From UBA1181 sp963631545 (GTDB lineage: Bacteria; Bacteroidota; Bacteroidia; Bacteroidales; Paludibacteraceae): 10,338 nt of DNA. The number at the start of each line of letters is the position of its first letter. Positions within the stretch are counted from its first letter, which is position 1. Below the pieces are notes generated by a model that saw only the letters and a list, made by a program, of their open reading frames with translations, was not told where the DNA came from and made no database searches. The stretch is from the NCBI GenBank assembly GCA_963631545.1, contig CAVGRN010000072.1, positions 1 through 10,338 on the forward strand, written 5' to 3'. Position numbers and translations under genes: made by a program. Positions 1-6,305 of the stretch are shown in pieces.

Positions 1-14
1 TTATTGTTCAAAAA

Positions 15-46
15 CAAAGATATACGTTCCTTATATTTTTGTCAAT
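15..46 (-). promoter_or_regulatory. Bacteroidota-type promoter reading off the left edge
   Basis: On the minus strand the -7 box TATCTTTG (22 down to 15) fits TAnnTTTG. An ATTG (46 down to 43) sits 20 nt upstream in the place of the -33 TTTG box. Box sequence and spacing both suit the Bacteroidota primary sigma factor. Transcription would start near position 8 and serve a gene outside the window. The -33 box overlaps the last codons of the ppk remnant, so the site would lie just past the scar. AT-rich DNA yields such matches by chance, so this is only a candidate. Confidence 0.4.
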
Positions 47-209
47 CCCAATAAATGGGGAGGGGGGAAGCAAAAATACATTTTTTCTGCCCCACTCCGC
101 CATTTTCACAAACCGGTGTCCACAAGATATCCTTTTTTCCCGCCTCTTGCAAAATGCGTTGGTTGAAATACATCCAGCTCAAATCGCGTTCCCCATAAAT
201 CTTCTTCAT
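42..209 (-). pseudogene. ppk: Remnant of polyphosphate kinase (ppk), N-terminal end only
   Basis: Reading from ATG at 209, the first 27 or so codons give MKKIYGERDLSWMYFNQRIL followed by QEA. This matches the start of polyphosphate kinase 1, whose N-terminal domain begins with R-[DE]-L-S-W-x-x-F-N-x-R-[VI]-L-x-E-A. Homology stops near position 129. The rest of the frame, to TGA at 42-44, looks like no known protein. Intact Ppk1 is about 700 residues and makes polyphosphate from ATP; here the catalytic and other downstream domains are absent, so it cannot be active. The piece is in frame with the phoU fragment upstream, with no stop between. I recognise the motif from memory of the family; that this is a deletion scar is inference. 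Confidence 0.62.
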
Positions 210-413
210 AAAAATATCGTCCACCAAATCTTTATAGGCAGGATTGTAATTGTCCATTGCGAAGCGGGCGATGCCCTCGGCAAAGTCGCCGATACGCTCC
301 AAAGCATCGTTGATTTTCAGCAATGAAAGCACCAAGCGGAGGTCTATCGCCACGGGGCTGTAGAGTGCGATGTAGTTTTCGCAGTCGCTGTCGATCATCA
401 ACTCGTAGGCATT
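210..413 (-). pseudogene. phoU: Remnant of phoU, internal fragment
   Basis: About 68 residues match the middle of PhoU, the regulator of the Pst phosphate transporter and the PhoR-PhoB two-component system. The stretch NAYELMIDSDCENYIAL-YSPVAIDLR-LLKINDALERIGDFAEGIARF is the typical PhoU helix pair, with the metal-binding type E-R-I-G-D motif. An in-frame TAA at 417-419, just before a run of seven A, closes the frame upstream, and no start codon or N-terminal PhoU sequence is seen in any frame beyond it. Downstream, homology ends after YKDLVDDIF and passes straight into a ppk start. Full PhoU is about 220 residues, so roughly two thirds is missing. The fragment itself is well preserved, which suggests recent loss or residual selection. 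A sequencing or assembly fault is a possible alternative. Confidence 0.7.
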
Positions 414-648
414 TTTTTAAATTTGACTTTGTTTTGTTTCTCTCTTCATCGTTTCGAGGAATCAATCCTCTTTGTTTACTGGCAAATGTAGAGGGCAAGG
501 GTTACAGCCAAATTTCGTTGAAGTCACGAGTGGGTGAAGATTGTATTACAACGGGGTTACAGCACGACATGACCTGCCGCAACTTCATCATAGCATACTA
601 AATCGTTAATTATCAAAATATTACAAGACACCCTACAACAAGACAGGA
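414..648. other. Gene-free stretch between metallophosphoesterase gene and phoU remnant
   Basis: No open frame here resembles a known protein. It holds the seven-A run and stop next to the phoU remnant (412-419), a short inverted repeat GAGGA/TCCTC near 456-470, and two direct copies of ACAAGACA (623-630 and 638-645) 15 nt apart. I see no clear intrinsic terminator after the metallophosphoesterase gene, whose stop is at 649-651. It may be decayed remains of the phoU 5' half and its surroundings. Confidence 0.5.
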
Positions 649-1164
649 TTACTCCAAAGGAAGGATGGCACTGCGTTGCCCCAACTCAATAACCTCTAAA
701 TCGCGCACTTTCGCCCCATCTATGACAAAACGCATCAGCGTGCGCACTTTGTGGAAGCCAAACGTGCCGGCAGCCCCAGGGTTAAGGCAAAGCACACGCA
801 GCTCGGGGTCGTATGCCACTTTCAAAATGTGCGAATGACCGCAAACGAACAAGGTGGGTTTAGACTGATACAAAAGGTCTTTGATGCCTGGCGCATATTT
901 CTTGGGATATCCCCCGATGTGCGTCATCACGACGCGCACCTCCTCGCATGTGAATTGCAGAACTTTCTTCTGCCTCAAACGTATGTCCTGCCCATCCACG
1001 TTGCCATAAACGGCGCGGACGGCATGGTCGGCACTCAAGCGGTCAATGATTTCCATCGTGCCGATGTCGCCCGTATGCCAGATTTCGTCGCACTCGGCAA
1101 AGTACTCCAAATAGCGGTCGTCCCAACATCCGTGGGTGTCAGACAGAAGGCCGATGCGCTTCAT
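649..1164 (-). CDS. YfcE/MJ0936-family metallophosphoesterase
   Basis: A 171-residue calcineurin-like phosphoesterase of the small YfcE/MJ0936 (YmdB-unrelated) type, hydrolysing phosphodiester or phosphomonoester bonds with a two-metal centre; the natural substrate is generally not known for this family. All metal-binding motifs are present in order: SDTHG (D9, H11), HTGDIG (D33), GNVDG (N55, D57), TH (H82) and GHSH (H110, H112), followed by the NPGAAG loop near residue 128. Length equals the family norm of about 160-185 residues, and there is no signal peptide, so it should be cytoplasmic. Its ATG overlaps the stop of the upstream membrane-protein gene by four bases (ATGA), which implies translational coupling. 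It appears to be the last gene of the hflX operon. The biochemical class is clear; the cellular role is not. Confidence 0.9.
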   Translation of the reverse strand: MKRIGLLSDTHGCWDDRYLEYFAECDEIWHTGDIGTMEIIDRLSADHAVRAVYGNVDGQDIRLRQKKVLQFTCEEVRVVMTHIGGYPKKYAPGIKDLLYQSKPTLFVCGHSHILKVAYDPELRVLCLNPGAAGTFGFHKVRTLMRFVIDGAKVRDLEVIELGQRSAILPLE

Positions 1165-1763
1165 CTCATCTGTTTTTTCACGATTTCCTTCACATAATCG
1201 TAGAAAGGAAGCTCGTAGACCTCACCCAATTTCTTGCCGAGGATAATGATTTGAGCCACCGTCCGGAAGTCGCTTCCCGAGAGGATAGGCTCGAACGTGT
1301 CGTCCGACTTCACCAAGCGCAGTTCGTAGACATACTCCTGCACGTTTTTGGAGAGAAGTCCGCCATACGAGTAGTTGCTCGTTTGCTCATACCGTTGGAA
1401 GGCGATGCGCGAGCCCGTCAGCACAAGCGGCTGCCACTTGCCCCACTCCCAGTGCCAGAACCGTCCGCCGCGGCGCATCTCCTTTGTGTCGGGGTCAAAC
1501 TCGTAGAAACCGACAGCCCAAATGAGGAAACTACCCGCAGCAACCAGCAGCAGCATAATGGGTAATTCGAAAAGAGAGAAATCAATCAACATCGTACTCC
1601 AATCTTTAAACGGCGCATCGAATGTTACGGCATGCCAAATCCACGTCAGAAGGACGGCAAGCGCGCCAAAAATCAGCATACTGCCCAACACCACAATCGG
1701 AATCTTGAAATAGGTTCCCTGATTGACGGTCAACACGTTCTCTCTTTTCAACTTAGTTTCCAT
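1161..1763 (-). CDS. Membrane protein of unknown function, two transmembrane helices
   Basis: A 200-residue protein I do not recognise. Residues 1-20 are polar. Two strongly hydrophobic helices follow at about 21-46 and 66-87, linked by a short loop with charged residues, so both termini should be on the same side of the inner membrane. The remaining 110 residues are soluble-looking, rich in W, Y and charged residues (a WHWEWGKW patch near 103-110), and end in a basic tail. There is no signal-peptide cleavage site or lipobox. The ATG at 1763 starts 45 bp after the DUF4954 gene, and the stop overlaps the metallophosphoesterase start by four bases. The layout resembles small bacterial PH-like or DUF membrane proteins with two N-terminal helices, but I cannot name a family. 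Co-transcription with its neighbours is inferred from spacing. Confidence 0.8.
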   Translation of the reverse strand: METKLKRENVLTVNQGTYFKIPIVVLGSMLIFGALAVLLTWIWHAVTFDAPFKDWSTMLIDFSLFELPIMLLLVAAGSFLIWAVGFYEFDPDTKEMRRGGRFWHWEWGKWQPLVLTGSRIAFQRYEQTSNYSYGGLLSKNVQEYVYELRLVKSDDTFEPILSGSDFRTVAQIIILGKKLGEVYELPFYDYVKEIVKKQMR

Positions 1764-1784
1764 ATCTATTTGATTTGCAAAGAC

Positions 1785-1822
1785 ATATCAAGACAAAAAA
1801 GTAGACTTTCAGTCTTGAATAT
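1785..1822 (-). promoter_or_regulatory. Competing short hairpins at the DUF4954 / membrane-protein junction
   Basis: In the minus-strand transcript, AGACT-GAA-AGTCT (1815 to 1803) forms a 5-bp hairpin over the DUF4954 stop codon, with six T shortly after (1800-1795), like a weak terminator. The same CAAGAC/GTCTTG bases (1817-1812 and 1794-1789) can instead form an outer stem, extended by ATAT/ATAT with a one-base bulge, that sequesters the inner hairpin and the T-run. Either form may only tune read-through into the membrane-protein gene. The stems are short and AT-rich, so function is uncertain. Confidence 0.3.
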
Positions 1823-3797
1823 CTTTGATACGATTAATCAGTTCGTCGCCCAAAGCAGTTTTCACTTGGATGTGCCGTTGCACCTCCACCACGAAAGGAT
1901 TTTGCTCGAATATGCCGCGCACATTCTCAAAATCCTTCATTTTCTGTTCTTCATCGCCATCTACGCCGAAACCGGTTTTGGTGGTGAGGGTGAACTCCTT
2001 CTTGGCATCCTCGTAGAGCATCTTGTCCAACGACACGACGGAATCCTTCCACTTATCCACCATTGAGAGGATGTCCTGAATAGTGAACTCGTCAATGGAT
2101 TTCCCGAATGCCGCCTGGATTTTTTTTATCGCCCACGTCCACTCATAGGTGTAGTAGTTTCTGTGGATTTCTGCGAAACGTTCGTTGAGTTTGTCGATGG
2201 TGTCCAACTCACCATTCTCCACCTTCTCTATCACATCATTGACGAGCGACATAGGCAAAATCAAACCCGACAAGTCGACCCATTCGCCCTCGCCTATCTC
2301 CGTGTCAGGCTTCAGCCGTTCACGAATCTCTTTGATGGATTTGAACCGAGTGTCCTCCAACCGCTTGATGAGCGAGTTGCCAAGGAACTTGGCGATACCC
2401 TTATGGTAGAGCGAAATGCCTTTTTTCAGCGAAGAGACTTTGATGCGCGTGTTTTGGTAATAGTAGGACGAGCACTCCTCGCCGGCGATTTGCTGCAACT
2501 GCCGCAAGATTTCCATACCCGAGCACATCTTCTGGATGGTGTAAGGGCTGAGCAAGTTGAAGTTGATTTGGTCTAACTTATGCGGATCCTTGCGTTTATC
2601 GCGCTTCGGCCATTTCTGTGCGTCGCGGATGGTGCCGACGCTGCGCAGGTTGGCCGCTGGCACAAGGTGTGTTTCGTTGTTATTCTCTATCAGATAGGAG
2701 AAAGGCAGATTGGTGGTGTCTGGGTGTGTGGTGTGCCGCCCCATAATGAGTGTGAACGCTCCTATTTTGGCAGGCCAAAGAATGTAGGAGTCGCTCGTGG
2801 TTTTAGAACCACGCTCCACAACACCCTGGTGTATCGGACCGAGTTTGTACATGTGGTTGCTCTGGTTGCTGCCCGAGCCGGCGTTAAGGAACGAGAACAT
2901 ACCGGCAATGAGCAGACTCGACTTATGGTGCGTAACCGTGAACGGACCGGCAAACACCGATGCCGCCTCGCCGTGGAAGCCTTGGCAGTTGCAGAAGAAG
3001 AGCGTGTCTGTGGCAGAATACTGCTTGCCAATCTGGCACGCCTGCCCCACGAAACACTTGTCAATCATCGCACCCTCGGACACTTCGCTGCCCGATGAAA
3101 TGATGAAATCGTGCGCCACCACGTTGATACCCAAAAACACAGGTGCATACTGGTTGCTGTTGATGGTTCCGTTGCGGAGTTCTGAGCAACCCTTCAGCGT
3201 GGCGTAACTGCCAATCCGGACATTCTTGATGCAGCCGCAATTGCGAATCAGCACATTCTCGCCCACCTCACCCATTTCCGACGAAATGGAGTCGGCATAC
3301 GATTTTATCATCTTTTGCAGTCTCTCAATCAGTCGTGCGCGGTGGCGGTAGAGTGCCATCATATAGGCAATGTGGGCGGAGAGATTGTCGCAGATAGGCA
3401 CCTCACGGCCTCCGCCCTCGTTGAGCGGTGAAACATCAATGCCATTACCAAAAGAAGACTTCTCGGACACCAAAATCAAATCCACATTCTCCACAATGGT
3501 GCCAGCGCCAATCTTGTAGTTGGCAATGTAATCGCCCACCCGACCAATGTAGACATCATCCCCAATCTCGCAGTTATGAATCGTGGCGTGATAGATACCC
3601 GAATGACGAACGATTCCGCCCTCCAACTCGTGTTCCTTGCCGAAACGACCCAAACGGATTTTTCCAGAGAAATGGGCATCGACCACAAACTCCGGTGCGA
3701 ACTGCTCCTGCACTTCCACTAAGTTCCAGTCTGCCGCCGAACAGCCTTGCGCCACCAATGTTGCGATTTCCTCTTCTTTAAGCTTTCTGTATGACAT
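1809..3797 (-). CDS. DUF4954 family protein with left-handed beta-helix (hexapeptide) segments
   Basis: A 662-residue cytoplasmic-type protein matching DUF4954, a family I know from Bacteroidota and relatives; its function is not established. Residues about 44-127 and 178-260 show hexapeptide-like I/V-G-x-x-x spacing (for example CEIGDDVYIG, YKIGAGTIVEN, VRIGSYATLKGC), as in left-handed beta-helix nucleotidyl- or acyltransferases. Between them lies a helical insertion (137-176). Residues 270-360 hold a conserved-looking block rich in H, G, N and S (GFHGEA, THHKSSLLIAGM, GSGSNQSNHMYKLG, GRHTTHPDTTNLPFSY), the best candidate for an active or binding site. Residues 415-662 are mainly helical and charged. 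I start at the ATG (3797) rather than a TTG five codons upstream, because MSYRKL is a natural start and no ribosome site favours the TTG. It follows hflX by 26 bp. A sugar-nucleotide or acyl-transfer role is possible but unproven. Confidence 0.88.
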   Translation of the reverse strand: MSYRKLKEEEIATLVAQGCSAADWNLVEVQEQFAPEFVVDAHFSGKIRLGRFGKEHELEGGIVRHSGIYHATIHNCEIGDDVYIGRVGDYIANYKIGAGTIVENVDLILVSEKSSFGNGIDVSPLNEGGGREVPICDNLSAHIAYMMALYRHRARLIERLQKMIKSYADSISSEMGEVGENVLIRNCGCIKNVRIGSYATLKGCSELRNGTINSNQYAPVFLGINVVAHDFIISSGSEVSEGAMIDKCFVGQACQIGKQYSATDTLFFCNCQGFHGEAASVFAGPFTVTHHKSSLLIAGMFSFLNAGSGSNQSNHMYKLGPIHQGVVERGSKTTSDSYILWPAKIGAFTLIMGRHTTHPDTTNLPFSYLIENNNETHLVPAANLRSVGTIRDAQKWPKRDKRKDPHKLDQINFNLLSPYTIQKMCSGMEILRQLQQIAGEECSSYYYQNTRIKVSSLKKGISLYHKGIAKFLGNSLIKRLEDTRFKSIKEIRERLKPDTEIGEGEWVDLSGLILPMSLVNDVIEKVENGELDTIDKLNERFAEIHRNYYTYEWTWAIKKIQAAFGKSIDEFTIQDILSMVDKWKDSVVSLDKMLYEDAKKEFTLTTKTGFGVDGDEEQKMKDFENVRGIFEQNPFVVEVQRHIQVKTALGDELINRIKDIQD

Positions 3798-3823
3798 TAT
3801 ATTTGTATTCAAGATTTATAAAT

Positions 3824-5062
3824 TCACGCCTCCTCGGGATTCTCGTCATACGTTTGGTAGAGAAAATCATTGTAGGGGAAGCGTGTGATGTGTATCTCCT
3901 TCACCTTTTTGTAGAGAAGCGATTTCAACTCCTCAAGGTTCGTCTTGTCTTTGGCAGAGATGAAGATGCAGTTTTCCTGCATTTTAGACATCCAGGTCTT
4001 TTTCAGTTCCTCAAGACTGATGTTCTCTCGCGTCAACGGCGTGAGGTCATCCTCCTCCTTCGGTGTGTAGGTGAAAGCGTCTATCTTGTTGAAGACGATG
4101 ATGGTGGGTTTTTCTTCGGAATTAATCTCCTGCAAGGTTTTCTCCACCACGGCGATTTGATCTTCGAATGTTGGGTTGGAAATATCCACGATATGCACCA
4201 ACAAATCTGCCTCGCGCACCTCGTCGAGTGTCGACTTGAACGACTCCACAAGATAATGCGGAAGTTTTCGGATGAATCCCACGGTGTCTGTCAGCAGAAA
4301 CGGCAGATTGTCTATGGTAACCTTGCGCACAGTGGTGTCGAGCGTGGCGAAGAGTTTGTTTTCGGCGAAGACATCCGACTTGCTGATGACGTTCATCAAC
4401 GTCGATTTTCCAGCATTGGTGTAGCCTACCAAAGCGACGCGCACCATCTTGCCGCGGTTTTTCCGTTGTATTACCTTCTGTCTGTCAATAGATTTCAGTT
4501 CCTCCTTCAAGAGGGATATTTTGGTGAGGATGATACGACGGTCTGTCTCGATCTGGGTTTCACCGGGGCCTCTCATACCGATACCACCACGTTGGCGTTC
4601 CAAGTGCGTCCACATACCCGTCAGGCGGGGCAGGAGGTATTTATACTGCGCCAGTTCCACCTGCGTCTTAGCGTGAGCGGTTTGAGCGCGCTTTGCGAAG
4701 ATATCGAGGATAAGGCTGGTGCGGTCCAGAATCTTCACCTCCAACTCCTTTTCGATGTTGCGGATTTGCTTCGGCGAGAGTTCGTCATCGAACAGTGCCA
4801 AGCCTATTTCGTTTCCCTCGTCAGCCTGTTCTTGTATGTAGGCTTTGATTTCCTCTAATTTTCCAGGACCGACAAAAGTGTTTGAGTTGGGAGCGTCCAA
4901 CCGTTGCAGAAAAATTTTCTGCGGATGTGCGCCAGCCGTTTCGGCAAGGAATGCCAACTCGTTGATGTATTCCTTTTCCTTCTGCTCGTTTTGCTGCGGA
5001 GTGATAAGGCCGACAAGCACTGCCTTCTCCTCGTATATCTCTGTTTTAACGCTCTGTGCCAT
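3824..5062 (-). CDS. hflX: GTPase HflX
   Basis: A 412-residue HflX, the ribosome-associated GTPase of the Obg-HflX superfamily, which splits or rescues stalled 70S ribosomes, notably in stress. The N-terminal HflX domain (about 10-120) has TFVGPGKLEEI (62-72) and FDDELSP (91-97). A helical linker carries the family signature GGIGMRGPGETQIETDRR (159-176). The G domain then shows G1 GYTNAGKS (213-220), switch FATLDTT (238-244), G3 DTVG (259-262), G4 NKID (325-328) and G5 SAK (369-371). All are intact. The frame stays open upstream to a TTG at 5107, but the added residues are not conserved and are hairpin leader; the ATG at 5062 gives the usual MAQSV-type start. It lies 98 bp after recA, with a terminator-like hairpin between, and leads the DUF4954, membrane-protein and metallophosphoesterase genes. 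A nearby recA-hflX order is not one I can claim as conserved. Confidence 0.96.
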   Translation of the reverse strand: MAQSVKTEIYEEKAVLVGLITPQQNEQKEKEYINELAFLAETAGAHPQKIFLQRLDAPNSNTFVGPGKLEEIKAYIQEQADEGNEIGLALFDDELSPKQIRNIEKELEVKILDRTSLILDIFAKRAQTAHAKTQVELAQYKYLLPRLTGMWTHLERQRGGIGMRGPGETQIETDRRIILTKISLLKEELKSIDRQKVIQRKNRGKMVRVALVGYTNAGKSTLMNVISKSDVFAENKLFATLDTTVRKVTIDNLPFLLTDTVGFIRKLPHYLVESFKSTLDEVREADLLVHIVDISNPTFEDQIAVVEKTLQEINSEEKPTIIVFNKIDAFTYTPKEEDDLTPLTRENISLEELKKTWMSKMQENCIFISAKDKTNLEELKSLLYKKVKEIHITRFPYNDFLYQTYDENPEEA

Positions 5063-5093
5063 AAAAAACCAGATTCGTCTGGATGAGCCAGAC
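5063..5093 (-). promoter_or_regulatory. Attenuator-like leader of hflX: two mutually exclusive hairpins
   Basis: Read on the minus strand, GTCTGG-CTCAT-CCAGAC (5093 to 5077) forms a 6-bp stem. The same CCAGA can instead pair with the next TCTGG through a CGAA loop (5082 to 5069). That second hairpin is followed at once by six T (5068-5063) and then the hflX ATG. The 3' hairpin plus T-run has the look of an intrinsic terminator and the 5' hairpin that of an anti-terminator. The stems are short, and the 3' hairpin could equally act by hiding the start codon. The geometry is plain; regulation is inferred. Confidence 0.4.
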
Positions 5094-5104
5094 CTACCAT
5101 AACA

Positions 5105-5145
5105 CAAAATTAGTCATTAGAACCCACAAAGAAGTTCCAATGACT
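5105..5145 (-). terminator. Probable intrinsic terminator of recA
   Basis: The minus-strand transcript has a 12-bp stem made by AGTCATTGGAAC (5145-5134) and GTTCTAATGACT (5123-5112), with a 10-nt loop and one G-U pair. That pair becomes an A-C mismatch in plus-strand RNA, so the hairpin is best on the strand that carries recA. It begins 15 nt past the recA stop and is followed by AATTTTGTG, a weak T-tract. The same TAATTTTG (5112-5105) also fits the Bacteroidota -7 box TAnnTTTG, so an hflX promoter could start here, though no well-spaced -33 box is visible. Termination is probably partial. Confidence 0.6.
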
Positions 5146-5160
5146 ATTAAATAATCCTAA

Positions 5161-6174
5161 TCAGGCGGGCTGATTCTTCGCTGCCTCGCGGATTTGCGCC
5201 TCAACCTCGGCGGCGAGTTCCTCATTGTCGCGGAAGACATCCTTGGTGGCGTCGCGGCCCTGAGCCAACTTGGTGTCGCCGTAACTGTACCAAGAACCGC
5301 TCTTTTTGATGATGCCGAAGTCAACTCCAAGGTCAACCAACTCGCCCACGCGCGAGATTCCCTCGCCGAACATAATATCGAACTCTGCCTTGCGGAATGG
5401 AGGTGCCACCTTGTTTTTCACCACCTTCACGCGTGTCTGGTTACCAATCACGTTGTCGCCGTCCTTCAACTGTCCGATTCTACGGATGTCCAACCGTACG
5501 GAAGCGTAGAATTTCAAAGCGTTACCACCCGTGGTTGTTTCGGGATTACCGAACATCACACCGATTTTATCACGCAACTGGTTGATGAAAATGCAGCACG
5601 TATTGGTTTTGTTGATGCTACCCGTGAGTTTGCGGAGGGCTTGCGACATCAAGCGGGCTTGCAGACCCATCTTCGAGTCGCCCATATCGCCCTCGATTTC
5701 AGCCTTTGGCGTAAGGGCGGCGACGGAGTCGATCACCACGATATCAATAGCCGAAGAGCGTATCAACTGGTCAGCGATCTCCAAAGCCTGTTCGCCGTTA
5801 TCGGGTTGAGAAATTAGCAAATTCTCGACATCCACGCCCAACTTCTCCGCATAGAAGCGGTCGAAAGCATGCTCGGCATCGATGATAGCGGCGATACCGC
5901 CCAAACGCTGCGCCTCGGCGATGGCATGGATGGCAAGCGTGGTTTTTCCTGACGACTCGGGACCGAAAATCTCGATTACCCTACCCCTTGGAAAACCTCC
6001 CACGCCTAATGCAAGGTCCAAACCGATAGATCCACTCGAGATGACCGGGATTTCTTCAATCTTATTATCGCCCATTTTCATAATGGTACCCTTCCCATGG
6101 TCTTTCTCGATTTTTTCCATAGCCAACTGAAGTGCCTTCAGTTTCTCATTGGATGGTTTTGTTGTTTCTTCCAT
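5161..6174 (-). CDS. recA: Recombinase RecA
   Basis: A complete 337-residue RecA, the DNA-dependent ATPase that forms filaments on single-stranded DNA, drives strand exchange and promotes repair. The N-terminal oligomerisation segment is followed by Walker A GPESSGKT (71-78), the catalytic glutamate in DAEHA (99-103), Walker B VVIDS (146-150), DNA-binding loop L1 around 157-170 (EIEGDMGDSKMG), the INQL switch glutamine Q199 and loop L2 about 200-216 (RDKIGVMFGNPETTTGG). The C-terminal domain follows. Length and wording (DAEHAFDRFYAEKLGVD) suit Bacteroidales. The tail ends REAAKNQPA and is less acidic than in Escherichia coli. The ATG at 6174 has a Bacteroidota-type promoter about 30 bp upstream. 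I see no LexA-box-like site, in keeping with the lack of classical LexA control in many Bacteroidota. It appears to be its own transcription unit with possible read-through into hflX. Confidence 0.98.
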   Translation of the reverse strand: MEETTKPSNEKLKALQLAMEKIEKDHGKGTIMKMGDNKIEEIPVISSGSIGLDLALGVGGFPRGRVIEIFGPESSGKTTLAIHAIAEAQRLGGIAAIIDAEHAFDRFYAEKLGVDVENLLISQPDNGEQALEIADQLIRSSAIDIVVIDSVAALTPKAEIEGDMGDSKMGLQARLMSQALRKLTGSINKTNTCCIFINQLRDKIGVMFGNPETTTGGNALKFYASVRLDIRRIGQLKDGDNVIGNQTRVKVVKNKVAPPFRKAEFDIMFGEGISRVGELVDLGVDFGIIKKSGSWYSYGDTKLAQGRDATKDVFRDNEELAAEVEAQIREAAKNQPA

Positions 6175-6198
6175 TGATTAGTTTTTAGAATTGATTCT

Positions 6199-6237
6199 GC
6201 TATCGCAAAAATAGCATTTTTTCGGATAGTTCACAAA
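6199..6237 (-). promoter_or_regulatory. recA promoter with palindrome over the -7 box
   Basis: On the minus strand TTTG (6237-6234) and TATTTTTG (6213-6206) are 20 nt apart, fitting the Bacteroidota -33 TTTG and -7 TAnnTTTG pattern. A start near 6199 would leave a leader of about 25 nt before the recA ATG. The TTTG lies inside the T-tract of the terminator upstream. The -7 box is framed by an inverted repeat GCTAT-N7-ATAGC (6199-6215), a possible operator. The promoter match is good; the operator idea is inference. Confidence 0.6.
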
Positions 6238-6284
6238 AAACGCAACCCGACGGCAAGACTAAAACCATCCTCCGCCGGATTGCG
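6235..6284 (-). terminator. Strong intrinsic terminator after the repeat surface protein
   Basis: The minus-strand transcript folds into a 13-bp GC-rich stem, CGCAATCCGGCGG (6284-6272) with CCGTCGGGTTGCG (6253-6241), with an 18-nt loop and six T directly after (6240-6235). Two stem positions are G-U pairs on the minus strand but A-C mismatches on the plus strand, so the hairpin belongs to minus-strand transcription. It lies 21 bp past the stop of the large surface protein gene and separates that gene from recA. Confidence 0.85.
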
Positions 6285-6305
6285 CTTTTTCATTTCTCTA
6301 ATGTA

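Noticed and set aside
232..498. Minus-strand 88-residue frame covering the phoU remnant in another frame
   Set aside because: Its sequence is arginine-rich out-of-frame translation of the phoU fragment. It does not supply the missing PhoU N-terminus, so a simple frameshift at the seven-A run does not restore the gene.
623..645. Two ACAAGACA copies as a possible array or integration site
   Set aside because: Only two 8-nt copies, no further unit and no mobile gene nearby; chance is sufficient.
3798..3812. TTG start five codons upstream of the DUF4954 ATG
   Set aside because: An AGGAGG at the end of hflX is about 16 nt from the TTG, too far for normal use, and Bacteroidota rarely depend on such sites. 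The ATG gives the more natural N-terminus.
3814..3823. Perfect 10-bp palindrome ATTTATAAAT in the hflX-DUF4954 gap
   Set aside because: It is wholly A/T except for nothing else to mark it, and such palindromes are expected by chance in AT-rich gaps.
3791..4858. Plus-strand open frame of 355 residues opposite hflX
   Set aside because: It is antisense to a complete, motif-perfect hflX and has no recognisable domain. Long antisense frames are common opposite GC-moderate coding DNA with few minus-strand codons that read as stops.
5063..5107. N-terminal extension of HflX from a TTG at 5107
   Set aside because: The 15 added residues are encoded by the leader hairpins and do not resemble HflX; the ATG at 5062 starts at the usual place.
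5194..5817. Plus-strand open frame of 207 residues opposite recA
   Set aside because: It mirrors the recA codons and shows no protein-family signature or promoter.
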